Notes: generated from the sequence alone by a model not told the origin. Counted from the first letter of the stretch, positions 33,472-42,438 are shown. The stretch is DNA of 64,000 nucleotides from Aurantiacibacter zhengii (GCF_003584125.1 NZ_QXFL01000004.1:248001-312000); one strand, 5' to 3'. Numbers and translations are program-made.

Positions 33472-34518
33472 TCAGGCTGCCAGCGTAAAGGGTTCGAGAC
33501 CGGCCAGACGGGTGGCGGCGGTCGGCTCCGGCACGACGCGCGGGGCCGCACCGCGCACCGCGGCGGCGATGGCAGCGATATGGTCGGGCGTGGAGCCGCA
33601 GCAGCCGCCCAGCACGTTGACGTGTCCGCCCTGCGCCCACTCCTTTAGCAGCGAAGCGGTCTTCTCCGGCGGCTCGTCATATTCGCCTAGTTCGTTGGGC
33701 AGGCCGGCGTTCGGATAAGCCAGCAGCAGCGTATCGGCGACCTTCGCCAGGGTCTGCACATAGGCCCGCAACTGCTCGGCGCCGAACGAACAGTTCAGTC
33801 CTATGGCCACCGGTCTTGCATGGCGCACCGCGTACCAGAACGCTTCGACGGTATGCCCGGACAGGTTGCGACCCGAAAGATCGGTTAGCGTCATGGAAAG
33901 GGCAATGGGCACATCACGGCCCAGTTCGCGCTCCAGCTGGCGCACGGCAAATATGGCGGCCTTGGCATTGAGCGTGTCGAAAATCGTCTCGACCAGGATC
34001 AGGTCGGCACCGCCCTCGATCAGCGCCGCTGCCTGCTCGCGATAGACATCGGCGAGGAAATCGAAATCGATCTCCCGGTAGCCGGGATCCTCGACATCGG
34101 GGGAGAGGGTCAAGGTTTTGTTGGTGGGCCCGAGCGCGCCCGCCACGAACCGCTGCATGCCATCGCCCGCAGCCGCCGTATCGGCTGCCTCGCGCGCTAT
34201 CCGGGCAGACGCGAGGTTGATCTCGCGCACGAGGTGTTCGGCACCATAGTCCGCCTGGCTTATGCGATTGGCGGAGAAGGTGTTTGTCGAAACGATGTCG
34301 GACCCGGCGGCAAGATAGGCCGCAGTGATATCGCGAATGACGTCGGGCCGGGTCAGCGCAAGGATATCGTTGTTGCCGCCCTGCGATGCCGACAGGCCGA
34401 GGTCCCCTGCGTAATCCTCCTCTGCCAGCTTCGCGTTCTGGATCATCGTGCCGAAAGCCCCATCGAAGATCAGGATGCGTTCGCGAGCCGCCGCGTTGAT
34501 GGCTTCACGCGCGCTCAT
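33472..34518 (-). CDS. metH: Methionine synthase MetH, N-terminal homocysteine methyltransferase polypeptide
   Basis: Homocysteine-binding zinc barrel of cobalamin-dependent methionine synthase as a separate 348-residue protein. It starts near the family's [20 protein letters not shown] and has the zinc ligands C243 (GLNCSFG) and C306/C307 ([10 protein letters not shown]), corresponding to the three cysteines of E. coli MetH. It must partner with the following polypeptide. The ATG overlaps the metF stop (ATGA), so metF and both metH cistrons form one coupled operon. Confidence 0.96.
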   Translation of the reverse strand: MSAREAINAAARERILIFDGAFGTMIQNAKLAEEDYAGDLGLSASQGGNNDILALTRPDVIRDITAAYLAAGSDIVSTNTFSANRISQADYGAEHLVREINLASARIAREAADTAAAGDGMQRFVAGALGPTNKTLTLSPDVEDPGYREIDFDFLADVYREQAAALIEGGADLILVETIFDTLNAKAAIFAVRQLERELGRDVPIALSMTLTDLSGRNLSGHTVEAFWYAVRHARPVAIGLNCSFGAEQLRAYVQTLAKVADTLLLAYPNAGLPNELGEYDEPPEKTASLLKEWAQGGHVNVLGGCCGSTPDHIAAIAAAVRGAAPRVVPEPTAATRLAGLEPFTLAA

Positions 34519-35447
34519 GCCGCTGCCTCCAGCCGGGCGGCAGGCAGGCGGCGCCCCATCAGGTGGCAGACCGCCTCCAGCTGGGCCGCCCGGTTGAGCG
34601 TGTAGAAGTGGAAATCGCGAACGCCGCCGTCATAGAGGCTGCGGCACAGGTCTGCCGTGATCGTGGTGGCCACGAACTTGCGCGTTTCCGGGTGATCGTC
34701 GAGGCCTTCGAACATTGCATGCATCCAGTCGGGCACCAGCGCGCCGCAGGCACCGGCGAACTTGCAGACCTGCGCGAAATTGGTGACCGGAAGGATGCCC
34801 GGCGCAATCGGAGCGTCGATCCCTGCCGCGGCGGCACGGTCGCGGAAGCGCAGGAACGCGTCGGGCGAGAAGAAGAACTGGGTCAGCGCGCGGGAAGCCC
34901 CGGCATCCAGCTTGCGCTTGAGATTGTCGAGGTCGGCCTCGGCGCTCGTCGCATCGGGATGAACTTCCGGATAGGCCGCGACGGAGATTTCGAAGTCTGC
35001 CAGCTTGCGCAGCCCTGCAACCAGGTCTGCCGCGTTCTCATAGCCGTCCGGGTGCGGGACGAACGGTTCGCCCGGCTTGCCGCCATCGCCGCGCAGCGCA
35101 ACAATGTGCCGCACGCCCGCGTCCCAGAACTGCATGGCCACTGCGTCCACTTCCTCACGGCTGGCACCGACGCAGGTGAGATGGGCGGCGACCGGGACTT
35201 CGCCCTCCGCAATCAGGCGTTGCACGCCCGCGATGCTGCGCGACTGGGTAGAACCGCCCGCGCCATAGGTCATCGAGACGAAGGACGGGGCAAACGGGGC
35301 AAGGCGGTGGAACGCCCGGAACAGCTGCTCCTCCGCCGTCTCCGTGGCAGGCGGATAGAACTCGAAAGAGACCGAGATATCCCCCGGCAGACCCGCGAAC
35401 TGCGAATCGCGGCCTGCCTTGGCCATTTGGGAATCAGAGACTTCCAT
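34515..35447 (-). CDS. metF: Methylenetetrahydrofolate reductase MetF
   Basis: FAD enzyme that reduces 5,10-methylene-THF to the 5-methyl-THF used by MetH. The 310-residue protein has the N-terminal catalytic glutamate motif VSFEFYPPAT, VSMTYGAGGSTQSRS, NLKRKLDAGASRALTQFFFS and a C-terminal FYTLNRA segment. It is first in the metF-metH(N)-metH(C) operon. A long inverted repeat at 35495-35536, about 50 bp upstream of the start, probably controls the operon. Confidence 0.97.
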   Translation of the reverse strand: MEVSDSQMAKAGRDSQFAGLPGDISVSFEFYPPATETAEEQLFRAFHRLAPFAPSFVSMTYGAGGSTQSRSIAGVQRLIAEGEVPVAAHLTCVGASREEVDAVAMQFWDAGVRHIVALRGDGGKPGEPFVPHPDGYENAADLVAGLRKLADFEISVAAYPEVHPDATSAEADLDNLKRKLDAGASRALTQFFFSPDAFLRFRDRAAAAGIDAPIAPGILPVTNFAQVCKFAGACGALVPDWMHAMFEGLDDHPETRKFVATTITADLCRSLYDGGVRDFHFYTLNRAAQLEAVCHLMGRRLPAARLEAAA

Positions 35448-35494
35448 GCGCGCTTGACCTTCAGAAATAACCAGAAATTAAAGCCGTGGGCTCA

Positions 35495-35536
35495 CTTTCT
35501 TGCGGATATCAAGATATCCTTATATCCGCAAGAAAG
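35495..35536. promoter_or_regulatory. Long inverted repeat between metF and the ArsR-type regulator
   Basis: CTTTCTTGCGGATAT (35495-35509) and its exact reverse complement (35522-35536) form a perfect 15-bp dyad with a 12-bp centre. A second dyad, GGATATC-AA-GATATCC (35504-35519), overlaps it, so the ATATCC half-site occurs several times. The location between divergent metF and the ArsR-methyltransferase gene makes it the likely operator for that regulator, for both directions. As RNA it would be a strong hairpin, but the element is symmetric and better explained as a DNA site. Confidence 0.8.
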
Positions 35537-35567
35537 GATTGGATTGCGCATATAAAGATTCCTGCAT

Positions 35568-36578
35568 ATGTACTCCGAGGTGCGGATCGAAGCTCTCATT
35601 GCTGCCCTGTCGGACCCGACGCGCCTGCGCATCATGCGCCTGCTCGAACACTTGGAACTGGCGGTAGGGGAACTGGCTCAGGCGCTGGGCCAGAGCCAGC
35701 CGCGCGTTTCCCGGCATGTCGCCATCCTGTGCGATAGCGGCTTGGCCGAACGGCGGCGCGAGGGCAGTTGGGTCTACCTTCGCAAGGCCATTTCGGACGC
35801 GTCCGACAGCGCGGTGGATGTTGCCGCCTCGCGCCTGCTCGACGCGGCAGAGGCCGAAGATGCCGAATTTGCCGCCCAGTGCGCGGAAGACCGCCGCCAT
35901 CTCGCCGCCATTCGCGCCAGGCGCGAAAGCAGCGCGGCGCAGTTCTTCGCCAGCCACGCGGGCGAGTGGGACCAGTTGCGCGCCCTCCTCAGCCCCGCCG
36001 AAGAGGTGGAGGAATGTATCGTCGAGGCCATAGGCCGCCAGCCGCTGGGAAGATTGCTCGACATCGGAACCGGCACCGGGCGCATCGCGGAACTGCTCGC
36101 CAACCGTGCCGACTACGTGGTGGGGTTCGATCGCAGCCCCGAAATGCTGCGGCTTGCCCGCGCGCGGTTGCAGGACTTTCCCGCCGGTCACTGGGAATTG
36201 GTGCAGGGCGATTTCTACGCGCTTCCCTTTGCCGACGCCTCGTTCGACACGGTGACCCTGCACCAGGTTCTGCATTTCGCGCACGAGCCGGTCTACACCC
36301 TGCGCGAGGCGGCCCGCGTCAGCAGTGCCGGGGCGCGGATCGTGATCGTCGACCTTGCGGCCCACGCCCGTGACGAACTGCGCGAACGCCACGCCCATGT
36401 CCGGCTGGGTTTCACCGACGAGCAGATGAGCGAGTTTCTCCGCGACAGCGGGCTGACCGCCGCCCCGCCCATTGCACTGGTGGGAGAGGCGCTGACGACC
36501 AAGGTCTGGATCGCCCGGCGCGCCGGTGCCGAAGTCGAGGGCGATCTCGAGTCCGAACTCGGGGTGACGGCCGCCTAG
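35568..36578 (+). CDS. ArsR-family regulator fused to a SAM-dependent methyltransferase domain (SahR-like)
   Basis: The 336-residue protein combines an N-terminal ArsR winged helix (IEALIAALSDPTRLRIMRLL at ~7-26; GQSQPRVSRHVAILCDSGLA recognition region) with a C-terminal class I methyltransferase fold (LLDIGTGTGRIAELLA near 164-179, then QGDFYALPFADASFD). The family includes SahR, an ArsR-type repressor of methionine-cycle genes that responds to S-adenosylhomocysteine. Divergent position next to metF-metH strongly suggests the same role, with the methyltransferase fold serving as ligand sensor. Enzyme activity is not excluded. The stop shares CTAG with the convergent tetR-type gene. Confidence 0.88.
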   Translation: MYSEVRIEALIAALSDPTRLRIMRLLEHLELAVGELAQALGQSQPRVSRHVAILCDSGLAERRREGSWVYLRKAISDASDSAVDVAASRLLDAAEAEDAEFAAQCAEDRRHLAAIRARRESSAAQFFASHAGEWDQLRALLSPAEEVEECIVEAIGRQPLGRLLDIGTGTGRIAELLANRADYVVGFDRSPEMLRLARARLQDFPAGHWELVQGDFYALPFADASFDTVTLHQVLHFAHEPVYTLREAARVSSAGARIVIVDLAAHARDELRERHAHVRLGFTDEQMSEFLRDSGLTAAPPIALVGEALTTKVWIARRAGAEVEGDLESELGVTAA

Positions 36579-37177
36579 GCCTGCGCCTCCAGCACTTCCA
36601 GCACGCGGGCAAGGGCCTGGCCGGCCGGGTCCGGTTCGTTCATCAGCGCATAACTTCCCGACAGCCAGAGCGCGCAGTGGCCGTGGACCGTGGCAATCAG
36701 CGAGCGGACCAGCCGCCGGGCTTCCTCCCCATCGGCACCAGCCCTCATCCACGCGGCCACCTCGCGGTCGACGATAGCGGTCAGCGCCTCACGCGCGGCA
36801 ACGTCTTCTGCGGCAATATCGGTCTCGCGGTCGATCCGGTGGTCGTAGATCGCCATCCAGGCATTCGCATTCTCCGCCGCAAAGCTGAAATAGGCACGCA
36901 CCAGCGCCTCGATCCGTGCGGTGCCCGTGGGTGACACGCCATCCAGCGCCTCCTCCAGCCACGCGCTCCATTGCCGGAACGTGTGGCTGTTGACTGCCAG
37001 CAGGTAAGCATCGAGCGACCCGAAGACATTGTAGATCGTGCCGACCGAATAGCCTGCCCGGCGCGCCGCCTCGCGTGCGGAAAATTTCGCGAAACCGCGC
37101 TCTGCCAGCAGGGCGTGGCCTTCCTCTACCAGCAAGGTGCGAAGTTGCTCTGGCGTATGGTCGGATCGTCTTCCCAT
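36575..37177 (-). CDS. TetR-family transcriptional regulator
   Basis: 200-residue TetR protein with an N-terminal helix-turn-helix (GFAKFSAREAARRAGYSVGT, then IYNVFGSLDAYLLAV, residues ~28-62) and an all-helical ligand domain of the TetR_C type (AWMAIYDHRIDRE). It is divergent from the KAS III operon, and two copies of a 20-bp element occupy the space between, so local autoregulation and repression of that operon are likely. The ligand is unknown; a fatty-acyl thioester or the operon product would be plausible. The stop overlaps the ArsR-methyltransferase stop. Confidence 0.92.
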   Translation of the reverse strand: MGRRSDHTPEQLRTLLVEEGHALLAERGFAKFSAREAARRAGYSVGTIYNVFGSLDAYLLAVNSHTFRQWSAWLEEALDGVSPTGTARIEALVRAYFSFAAENANAWMAIYDHRIDRETDIAAEDVAAREALTAIVDREVAAWMRAGADGEEARRLVRSLIATVHGHCALWLSGSYALMNEPDPAGQALARVLEVLEAQA

Positions 37178-37197
37178 GAAACGGGGGATAAGCGATA

Positions 37198-37239
37198 AAT
37201 TGAACGCTGTCTAATTTTTAATTGAACACTGTCTAATTT
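37198..37239. promoter_or_regulatory. Tandem 20-bp repeats, probable TetR operator
   Basis: AATTGAACGCTGTCTAATTT (37198-37217) and AATTGAACACTGTCTAATTT (37220-37239) differ at one base and are 22 bp apart, two helical turns. Each contains an imperfect dyad centred in the TTGAACACTGTCTAA core (five of seven pairs match), the usual form of TetR-family operators. The AT-rich repeats stand out from the GC-rich surroundings and probably also carry the promoter elements of both divergent units. Confidence 0.75.
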
Positions 37240-37278
37240 GTTGGCATGCTATCCAGCGAATCAAATGGAGCACGTCTT

Positions 37279-38274
37279 GTGTTGAGCAACTTTGCCATAG
37301 CCGGTTGGGGCACCTATCGCCCGCTGAGGGTGCTGCATTCCAGCGAACTGGATGCGCGCCACGGGCACCCCCGGGGCTGGACGGAGGAGCAATTCGGCAT
37401 AACATCGCGCCACGTGGCGGGTCCGGGTGAAACAAGCTCCATGATGGCAGCACAGGCCGCCCGGCGCGCACTGGAGATGGCGGGCTGGCATGAGAGCGAT
37501 TTCGACGCGATCATCGGCGGGTGCGGGGTGATGGAACAACCGATCCCTTCCACCGCAGCGCTGGTGCAGGACAGGCTGGGCTTGGGACGCAGCGGGATAC
37601 CGGCTTTCGACGTGAACCAGACGTGCCTTTCCTTCATAGCCGCGCTGGACGTTGCGGGCATGGGCATCGCCACCGGGCGATGGCGCAGGGTGCTGGTTTT
37701 CGCCGCCGACATCGCGTCGTGCGGTCTGGACGAGAACGACCCCAAGATCCGCTCCATCTTCGGTGACGGCGCGGCAGCGCTGGCGATCGAGGCCTGCGGG
37801 GATAATGCGCGCGGCATCGCCGGGCACAGCATGGCAACGTTCGGGGCGCATAACCGGCTGGCGCAGTTACGCGCTGGCGGAACGAAGCTGCGCGTGCAGG
37901 AGGGGTACGATGCGCTGGTGGCCGGCTCTCACTTCGAAATGGACGCCTTCGGCATTTTCAAGGCCGCGGCCAAGGCGCTGCCCGATGTGATCGGACAGGC
38001 GCTGGCGGCGGCGGGTATCGGCAAGCAGGCGATCGCTTGCATTGTCTGCCACCAGGCCAGCGCGCCGGGCATCAAGCACGTGCAGAAATTGTTTGCGCCG
38101 CACGAAGGCCGGGTGGTCGATATCTTCGCTCAGCATGGCAACCAGATTGCCGCGTCGATCCCCACCTGCCTTGCCCATGCGCTGGATGAAGGTCTCGCAG
38201 GGGAAGGCGACCATGTGCTCCTCCTCGGCACGGCTGCCGGCATCAGCGCTGGCGCCATGGTGCTGCGCCTGTGA
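37279..38274 (+). CDS. 3-oxoacyl-ACP synthase III (FabH/OleA-like) protein
   Basis: Thiolase-fold condensing enzyme with the KAS III triad: cysteine in DVNQTCLSF (residue 116), histidine in IVCHQASAPG (258) and asparagine in AQHGNQIAAS (288), numbered from GTG 37279. That start has a GGAG site eight bases upstream; an in-frame ATG at 37246 would add 11 residues but lacks a ribosome site. It differs from housekeeping FabH in context and sequence and is closer in style to OleA/PqsD-type synthases that join acyl chains head to head or make signals. It is first in a four-gene coupled operon under the divergent TetR. Confidence 0.88.
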   Translation: MLSNFAIAGWGTYRPLRVLHSSELDARHGHPRGWTEEQFGITSRHVAGPGETSSMMAAQAARRALEMAGWHESDFDAIIGGCGVMEQPIPSTAALVQDRLGLGRSGIPAFDVNQTCLSFIAALDVAGMGIATGRWRRVLVFAADIASCGLDENDPKIRSIFGDGAAALAIEACGDNARGIAGHSMATFGAHNRLAQLRAGGTKLRVQEGYDALVAGSHFEMDAFGIFKAAAKALPDVIGQALAAAGIGKQAIACIVCHQASAPGIKHVQKLFAPHEGRVVDIFAQHGNQIAASIPTCLAHALDEGLAGEGDHVLLLGTAAGISAGAMVLRL

Positions 38275-39269
38275 CGCGCCGCATCCTCATCACCGGGGCA
38301 ACCGGCGGACTGGGCACGGCCCTGGTGCGCGAAGCCCTCTCACGCGGCCACGAGGTGCGCGCCACGGGACGTGACGAGAATGCAGGCAAGCTGCTGGAGA
38401 CGATGGGCGCAAGCTTCGTCACATGCGACCTCGCTGCCGACGTTTGCGACCTTTACGATCTGGTGGACGGTTGCCAGTCGGTGATCCACGCCGCGGGGCT
38501 TTCTGCCAGTTGGGGCAGGCGTGACGCGTTCGAACGCAACAATGTCATGGCGACGCGCCTTTTGCTGGACGCCGCCAGCGCTGCCGGGGTCAGGCGCTTC
38601 GTCTTTATCTCGTCCCCTTCGATCTACGCCGCGCTGCACGACCGGACCGGGATCGGCCCAGACGATGCCCCCACCGATCCGCCGCTCAACCACTATGCCC
38701 GCACGAAGCTGGCGGCTGAGCGGCTGGTGCTGTCCCCGCGCGAAGATGGCATGGCGGCCTGCGCCGTGCGCCCGCGTGCGCTGGTGGGCGAGGGGGACCG
38801 GGTGATCCTGCCACGGCTGGTCGAACTGGCTTCGCGAAAGCGCGTGCCCCTGCCAGGCGGAGGCACCGCGCTGATCGAGATGACCGACCTTCGCGATGCA
38901 GCCTGGGCGATCTGCGAGGCGGAGGAGCGCGCACCCGACCTTTCCGGCAAGGGCATCAACGTTTCCGGGGGGAAGCCCGTCGCCGTGCGCAAGGTGGCAA
39001 GCGATCTTGCCGCGACGCTGGGTCTGTCACCCCGGCTGGTCTCGCTTCCTCGCCCCCTTGCCCGTGCAGTTGCCACAACCATGGAGATGGCAGCGCGGCT
39101 GACGGGCTCAGCGACGGAGCCACCCCTTACCCGCTACACGCTGGCGACCCTCGCCTATTCGCAGACATTCGACCTCGAGCCCGCCCGCCGCCTGCTGGGC
39201 TATACGCCGCGTTACGATGCACTCGCCACCGTGCTGGAGCAGGCGCGCAAGCTGGAAGGGGCGGAATGA
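38271..39269 (+). CDS. NAD(P)-dependent epimerase/reductase (extended SDR, OleD-like)
   Basis: 332-residue extended short-chain dehydrogenase with the nucleotide motif ITGATGGLGTALV (residues ~7-19), VIHAAGLSASWG, the serine region FVFISSPSIYA and the catalytic YARTK. This 3-beta-hydroxysteroid-dehydrogenase-like group includes OleD, which reduces the beta-keto product of OleA; by analogy this enzyme may reduce the KAS III product. The GTG start overlaps the synthase stop (GTGA) and the stop overlaps the next ATG (ATGA), so all are translationally coupled. Confidence 0.88.
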   Translation: MTRRILITGATGGLGTALVREALSRGHEVRATGRDENAGKLLETMGASFVTCDLAADVCDLYDLVDGCQSVIHAAGLSASWGRRDAFERNNVMATRLLLDAASAAGVRRFVFISSPSIYAALHDRTGIGPDDAPTDPPLNHYARTKLAAERLVLSPREDGMAACAVRPRALVGEGDRVILPRLVELASRKRVPLPGGGTALIEMTDLRDAAWAICEAEERAPDLSGKGINVSGGKPVAVRKVASDLAATLGLSPRLVSLPRPLARAVATTMEMAARLTGSATEPPLTRYTLATLAYSQTFDLEPARRLLGYTPRYDALATVLEQARKLEGAE

Positions 39270-40114
39270 TCCGCGTCGGCTTCCGCTGGCTGGAGCGCGG
39301 ATCGTGCCGCCATCCACAGGCTGCAACTATCAAGGGCGGCAGCCTGTGCGCGGTGGATTTCCCCGCCATGGTAGGAGTCATCGCGCATCCGTCACGCGGC
39401 AACCTGCTGTTCGACACCGGCTACGATCCGGCGTTCCTGGATGCCACCCACCCCTTTCCCGAACGTCTCTATCGCTGGACTACCCCGGTGGAGGTGGGCG
39501 CGGGCGAAGAATGGCAGGCGTGGCTATCGCGCCATTCAATTGCGCGGGATTCGCTGGCGGGGCTGATCGTGTCCCACTTTCACGGCGACCACGTGGCAGG
39601 GGCTGCGCGTCTGGCGGGCCTGCCCCTTTATTGTGCCCGCGCCGGACTTTCGGCGCTCCGCAGCGGGCCCCGCCTTGCAAGGGTTCGCCAGGGGCTGCTT
39701 CCCGCATTGGTGCCGCAGGCCATGGACGCGCATGCCCGCTTCTTCGAAGACGCTGCCCAGCGTGCGCTCCCTTCCGCCTTTGCACCCTTTACCAGTGGGC
39801 GGGATATTCTAGGCGATGGCAGCCTGCTGGCGGTAGAACTGCCCGGCCATTGCCCCGGGCACTGGGGCCTTGCCTTTATCAACGAGGATGACTGCCCGAT
39901 CCTGCTGGCTGGCGACGCGGTATGGTCTGGCCGGTCGATTGCCGAGAACCGGCCCCCGCCGCGCCTGACCACCGCACTTCTGGGCAACACCCCGCTCTAT
40001 CGCGCTACTCTGGAACAACTGCACCGGGCTTCGTGCAATGGGTCGGACGTGGCGATCCTGCCGTCGCACTGCGCCCGCAGCGCCGCCGCATTCAATGCTG
40101 GCGATGCAGGTTGA
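39266..40114 (+). CDS. Metallo-beta-lactamase-fold hydrolase
   Basis: 282-residue MBL-fold protein with the metal motif HFHGDH at 104-109, an upstream LLFDTGYD strand, the glycine-histidine segment LPGHCPGHWGL and the aspartate strand ILLAGDAVW, indicating a dinuclear metal site. It resembles lactonase/thioesterase-type members (AiiA, PqsE) in overall layout; the substrate is unknown. In the operon it could hydrolyse a thioester or lactone made by the neighbours. The ATG overlaps the reductase stop. Confidence 0.88.
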   Translation: MIRVGFRWLERGSCRHPQAATIKGGSLCAVDFPAMVGVIAHPSRGNLLFDTGYDPAFLDATHPFPERLYRWTTPVEVGAGEEWQAWLSRHSIARDSLAGLIVSHFHGDHVAGAARLAGLPLYCARAGLSALRSGPRLARVRQGLLPALVPQAMDAHARFFEDAAQRALPSAFAPFTSGRDILGDGSLLAVELPGHCPGHWGLAFINEDDCPILLAGDAVWSGRSIAENRPPPRLTTALLGNTPLYRATLEQLHRASCNGSDVAILPSHCARSAAAFNAGDAG

Positions 40115-41339
40115 TGTTGTCCGCAGCTGGTGGCGCACCCGGCGCGCCATGCGCATGTCGGCAGGCGGGCTTGCCGCGCATCGCGAACGGCAGTGGCGCG
40201 AGTTGCAGTCGTCGCTTGCCCGGACACCTGCCATTGCCCAGTACCCGGGCAAGCTGCTGTGCGAATATCCGATCACCGAAATTTGCGATTTGCGCACCGA
40301 TTATGGCCTCTGGAACAGCCTTGGCCTGACCGATGCAGACCTGCGCGAAATGGCGGATGTCGCCGAGCGCGGCGAGGATACAGGCGATATCGTTGCCGGA
40401 TGGTCGACGGGCTCCGGCGGCGGTACGCGCGGTCTGTTTGTGGCCAATGCGCGGGAGCGGGCAGACTACCTCGGCCAGAGCCTTGCCCGCCTGTTGCCTC
40501 CCGCCGCTCTGTTCCGCCGCCAGCGCATCGCCCTGCACCTTCGCGCAGGCAGCGCGCTTTACAGCGATGTGGAGAGCGGGCGGATGGCATTTCGCCATGT
40601 ATCGCTGGACCAATCATCGGCGGAAGCCCTGGGCGAGATTGAAGCATATGCGCCTACCGTCCTCATCGCTCCGCCACACCGCCTGATCGATTTCGCAAGG
40701 CAGGGCGCAGATCTGCCAAGTCTGCGCCATCTGTTCACAGGCAGCGAAGCGATCAGCGCGGCGGAAACCGATTTCGTGACAAACGTGCTGGGTCTGCGTC
40801 CACGATCGATCTGGCAAGCGACCGAGGGTTTTCTGGGAGCCGAATGCGCCGGGGGCAGGCTGCACCTGAACGATCATGCGCTGGCAATCGAGCTTGAGCC
40901 GGTCTGCGGCACCAGCGCATTTCGCCCGATCATCACCGACCTGCGCCGCAGGAGCCAGCCCGTGGTGCGATTGCGCGGAGACGACCTCGTGGAACTGGCC
41001 GACGACGGTCCATGTGCGTGCGGATATGCCGGCCGCGTGATCCGGCCGATTGCGGGCCGCGCCGGGGACCTTTGGCGCCTCGGCGATATTACCCTCACGC
41101 CCCGTCAGGTCGTTGAGGCGGTAGAGAACGTGCTGGGCGCCCGCTGGAACTGGCAAGCCTGCGCCAGCCCGCACGAGGCCATTTTGCGGGTCACCCCAGA
41201 CGCTCCTGCGGAAGACGCCGCCAGGGCGCAGCAGGCCCTGGCTCGCCTCGCTCCTGTGCACGTAAGGGTAGAGCATACCCTCCCCGCATGGACCGGCCCC
41301 AAGCGTCGGAAGGTTGTCTGGACACACCCCTCCACATAG
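40095..41339 (+). CDS. F390 synthetase-related adenylate-forming enzyme (PaaK/COG1541 type)
   Basis: About 414 residues, resembling coenzyme F390 synthetase / phenylacetate-CoA ligase proteins. It has the phosphate-loop-like [15 protein letters not shown], a central [13 protein letters not shown] (adenylate-binding position), LRGDDLVEL and a CACGYAGR cysteine pair. The enzyme probably activates a carboxylate as an acyl-adenylate. It completes the synthase-reductase-hydrolase-ligase operon and overlaps the MBL gene by 20 bp (ATG 40095) or 11 bp (ATG 40104); the exact start is uncertain. Similarity is to the family and not to any one characterised enzyme. Confidence 0.82.
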   Translation: MLAMQVDVVRSWWRTRRAMRMSAGGLAAHRERQWRELQSSLARTPAIAQYPGKLLCEYPITEICDLRTDYGLWNSLGLTDADLREMADVAERGEDTGDIVAGWSTGSGGGTRGLFVANARERADYLGQSLARLLPPAALFRRQRIALHLRAGSALYSDVESGRMAFRHVSLDQSSAEALGEIEAYAPTVLIAPPHRLIDFARQGADLPSLRHLFTGSEAISAAETDFVTNVLGLRPRSIWQATEGFLGAECAGGRLHLNDHALAIELEPVCGTSAFRPIITDLRRRSQPVVRLRGDDLVELADDGPCACGYAGRVIRPIAGRAGDLWRLGDITLTPRQVVEAVENVLGARWNWQACASPHEAILRVTPDAPAEDAARAQQALARLAPVHVRVEHTLPAWTGPKRRKVVWTHPST

Positions 41340-41394
41340 CAGCCTGAGCCGGACTTTCTCGGAACATTGCCCCCCGGCTATCCCTTGGTTGGGT

Positions 41395-41973
41395 ATGAGG
41401 AAACCCGAGAATGCCGCCCATTCCAGCCACACCCTGCCCAGCCGGCGAGAGCGGTTACGGATGCTACTGCGCCTGAAATCGCAGCGTCAGATGGCCATAC
41501 TCGGCACCGGGCTCTTCGCCGCACTGTCGCTGGCACTGGGAGCGATACTGGCGAACGATCGCACCTCGCCAGAGGTGGTGAAGCTGGGGAAGGGAACGGC
41601 CAGTGTGGAAGCCATGCCGGTCGCTCAGGTAGATCCGGTGGAACCGCTACCTTCCAGCACCCCGTCCGCGCGGGAAAGCGCCATGGGCGGCGGCGATGCA
41701 AGCTATTACGGCAACGAACTGGCAGGAAATCGCACGGCCAATGGCGAGGTTTTCAATCCCCAGGCTCTCACGGCGGCGCATCGCACACTGCCCCTTGGCA
41801 GCGAAGTACGCGTCACCAATCCGCGCAATGGAGAAAGCGTGGTCGTGCGTATCAACGATCGCGGGCCCTATCATGGCAATCGCGTGATCGACCTTTCCCA
41901 TGCCGCAGCCCGCGAAATCGGCCTTATCCGGTCCGGTACTGGCAGGGTGAACCTTGCCCTGCTCGTTACCTGA
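41395..41973 (+). CDS. RlpA-like septal ring lytic transglycosylase family protein
   Basis: Envelope protein with a C-terminal double-psi beta-barrel of the RlpA type: [40 protein letters not shown], and [19 protein letters not shown] including the catalytic aspartate of this family. A membrane-anchor helix ([20 protein letters not shown]) lies in the N-terminal third. The start may be ATG 41395 or 41461; both leave the anchor intact. There is no SPOR domain, so septal targeting by SPOR is absent. The preceding 55 bp after the F390-like gene show no clear terminator. Confidence 0.88.
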   Translation: MRKPENAAHSSHTLPSRRERLRMLLRLKSQRQMAILGTGLFAALSLALGAILANDRTSPEVVKLGKGTASVEAMPVAQVDPVEPLPSSTPSARESAMGGGDASYYGNELAGNRTANGEVFNPQALTAAHRTLPLGSEVRVTNPRNGESVVVRINDRGPYHGNRVIDLSHAAAREIGLIRSGTGRVNLALLVT

Positions 41974-42062
41974 CCCGCTGAAATCAGTAGCCCCCTGTGA
42001 AAGTTGCGTCCATCTTCTCGACATTCTGGCGCCCAGGCGCGGTGTGCGTTAAAAGGGCCGCC

Positions 42063-42371
42063 ATGATCAAACCCGCCATCACCCTCACCCTGTTCGGACT
42101 GACCGCCTGCGCAACCACTACGCCGCCATTCGACGATAACGGCAATCCCAATGTGCGCGAGCAGTCAGAGACCTGCGATGCTGAGGCCGCGCAAGGCATG
42201 GTCGGCGAGCGCGCGACGTCCGCACTGGGCGGCGAACTGCTGGCCATCACTGGTGCGCGCACCCTGCGCTGGGTGCCGCCGCGCACCGCTGTCACCATGG
42301 ATTACCGGATGGACCGGCTGACAGTTTCCTACGACGACAACATGCTTATCGAGAGGATTTCCTGCGGTTAG
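42063..42371 (+). CDS. I78-family peptidase inhibitor, lipoprotein
   Basis: Small envelope protein of 102 residues with a lipobox (LTLFGLTAC, cysteine at ~16). The I78 inhibitor domain follows (CDAEAAQGMVGERATSA, then GARTLRWVPPRTAVTMDY and the terminal LIERISCG). I78 members inhibit serine peptidases. An AAGGG ribosome site lies six bases before ATG 42063; an in-frame ATG at 41997 lacks one and would bury the signal peptide. Confidence 0.88.
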   Translation: MIKPAITLTLFGLTACATTTPPFDDNGNPNVREQSETCDAEAAQGMVGERATSALGGELLAITGARTLRWVPPRTAVTMDYRMDRLTVSYDDNMLIERISCG

Positions 42372-42438
42372 AGCAGCGCGCGTTCGCCCGGCGGAAAAAT
42401 CCGCGAGCTCACAGCCCGCTGCATGGATTGGAGCGAAC

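Noticed and set aside
35448..35494. Possible SAM or SAH riboswitch in the metF leader
   Set aside because: The leader is about 50 bases and I see none of the conserved cores of SAM-II, SAM/SAH or SAH riboswitches; the perfect dyad next to an ArsR-type gene points to protein control.
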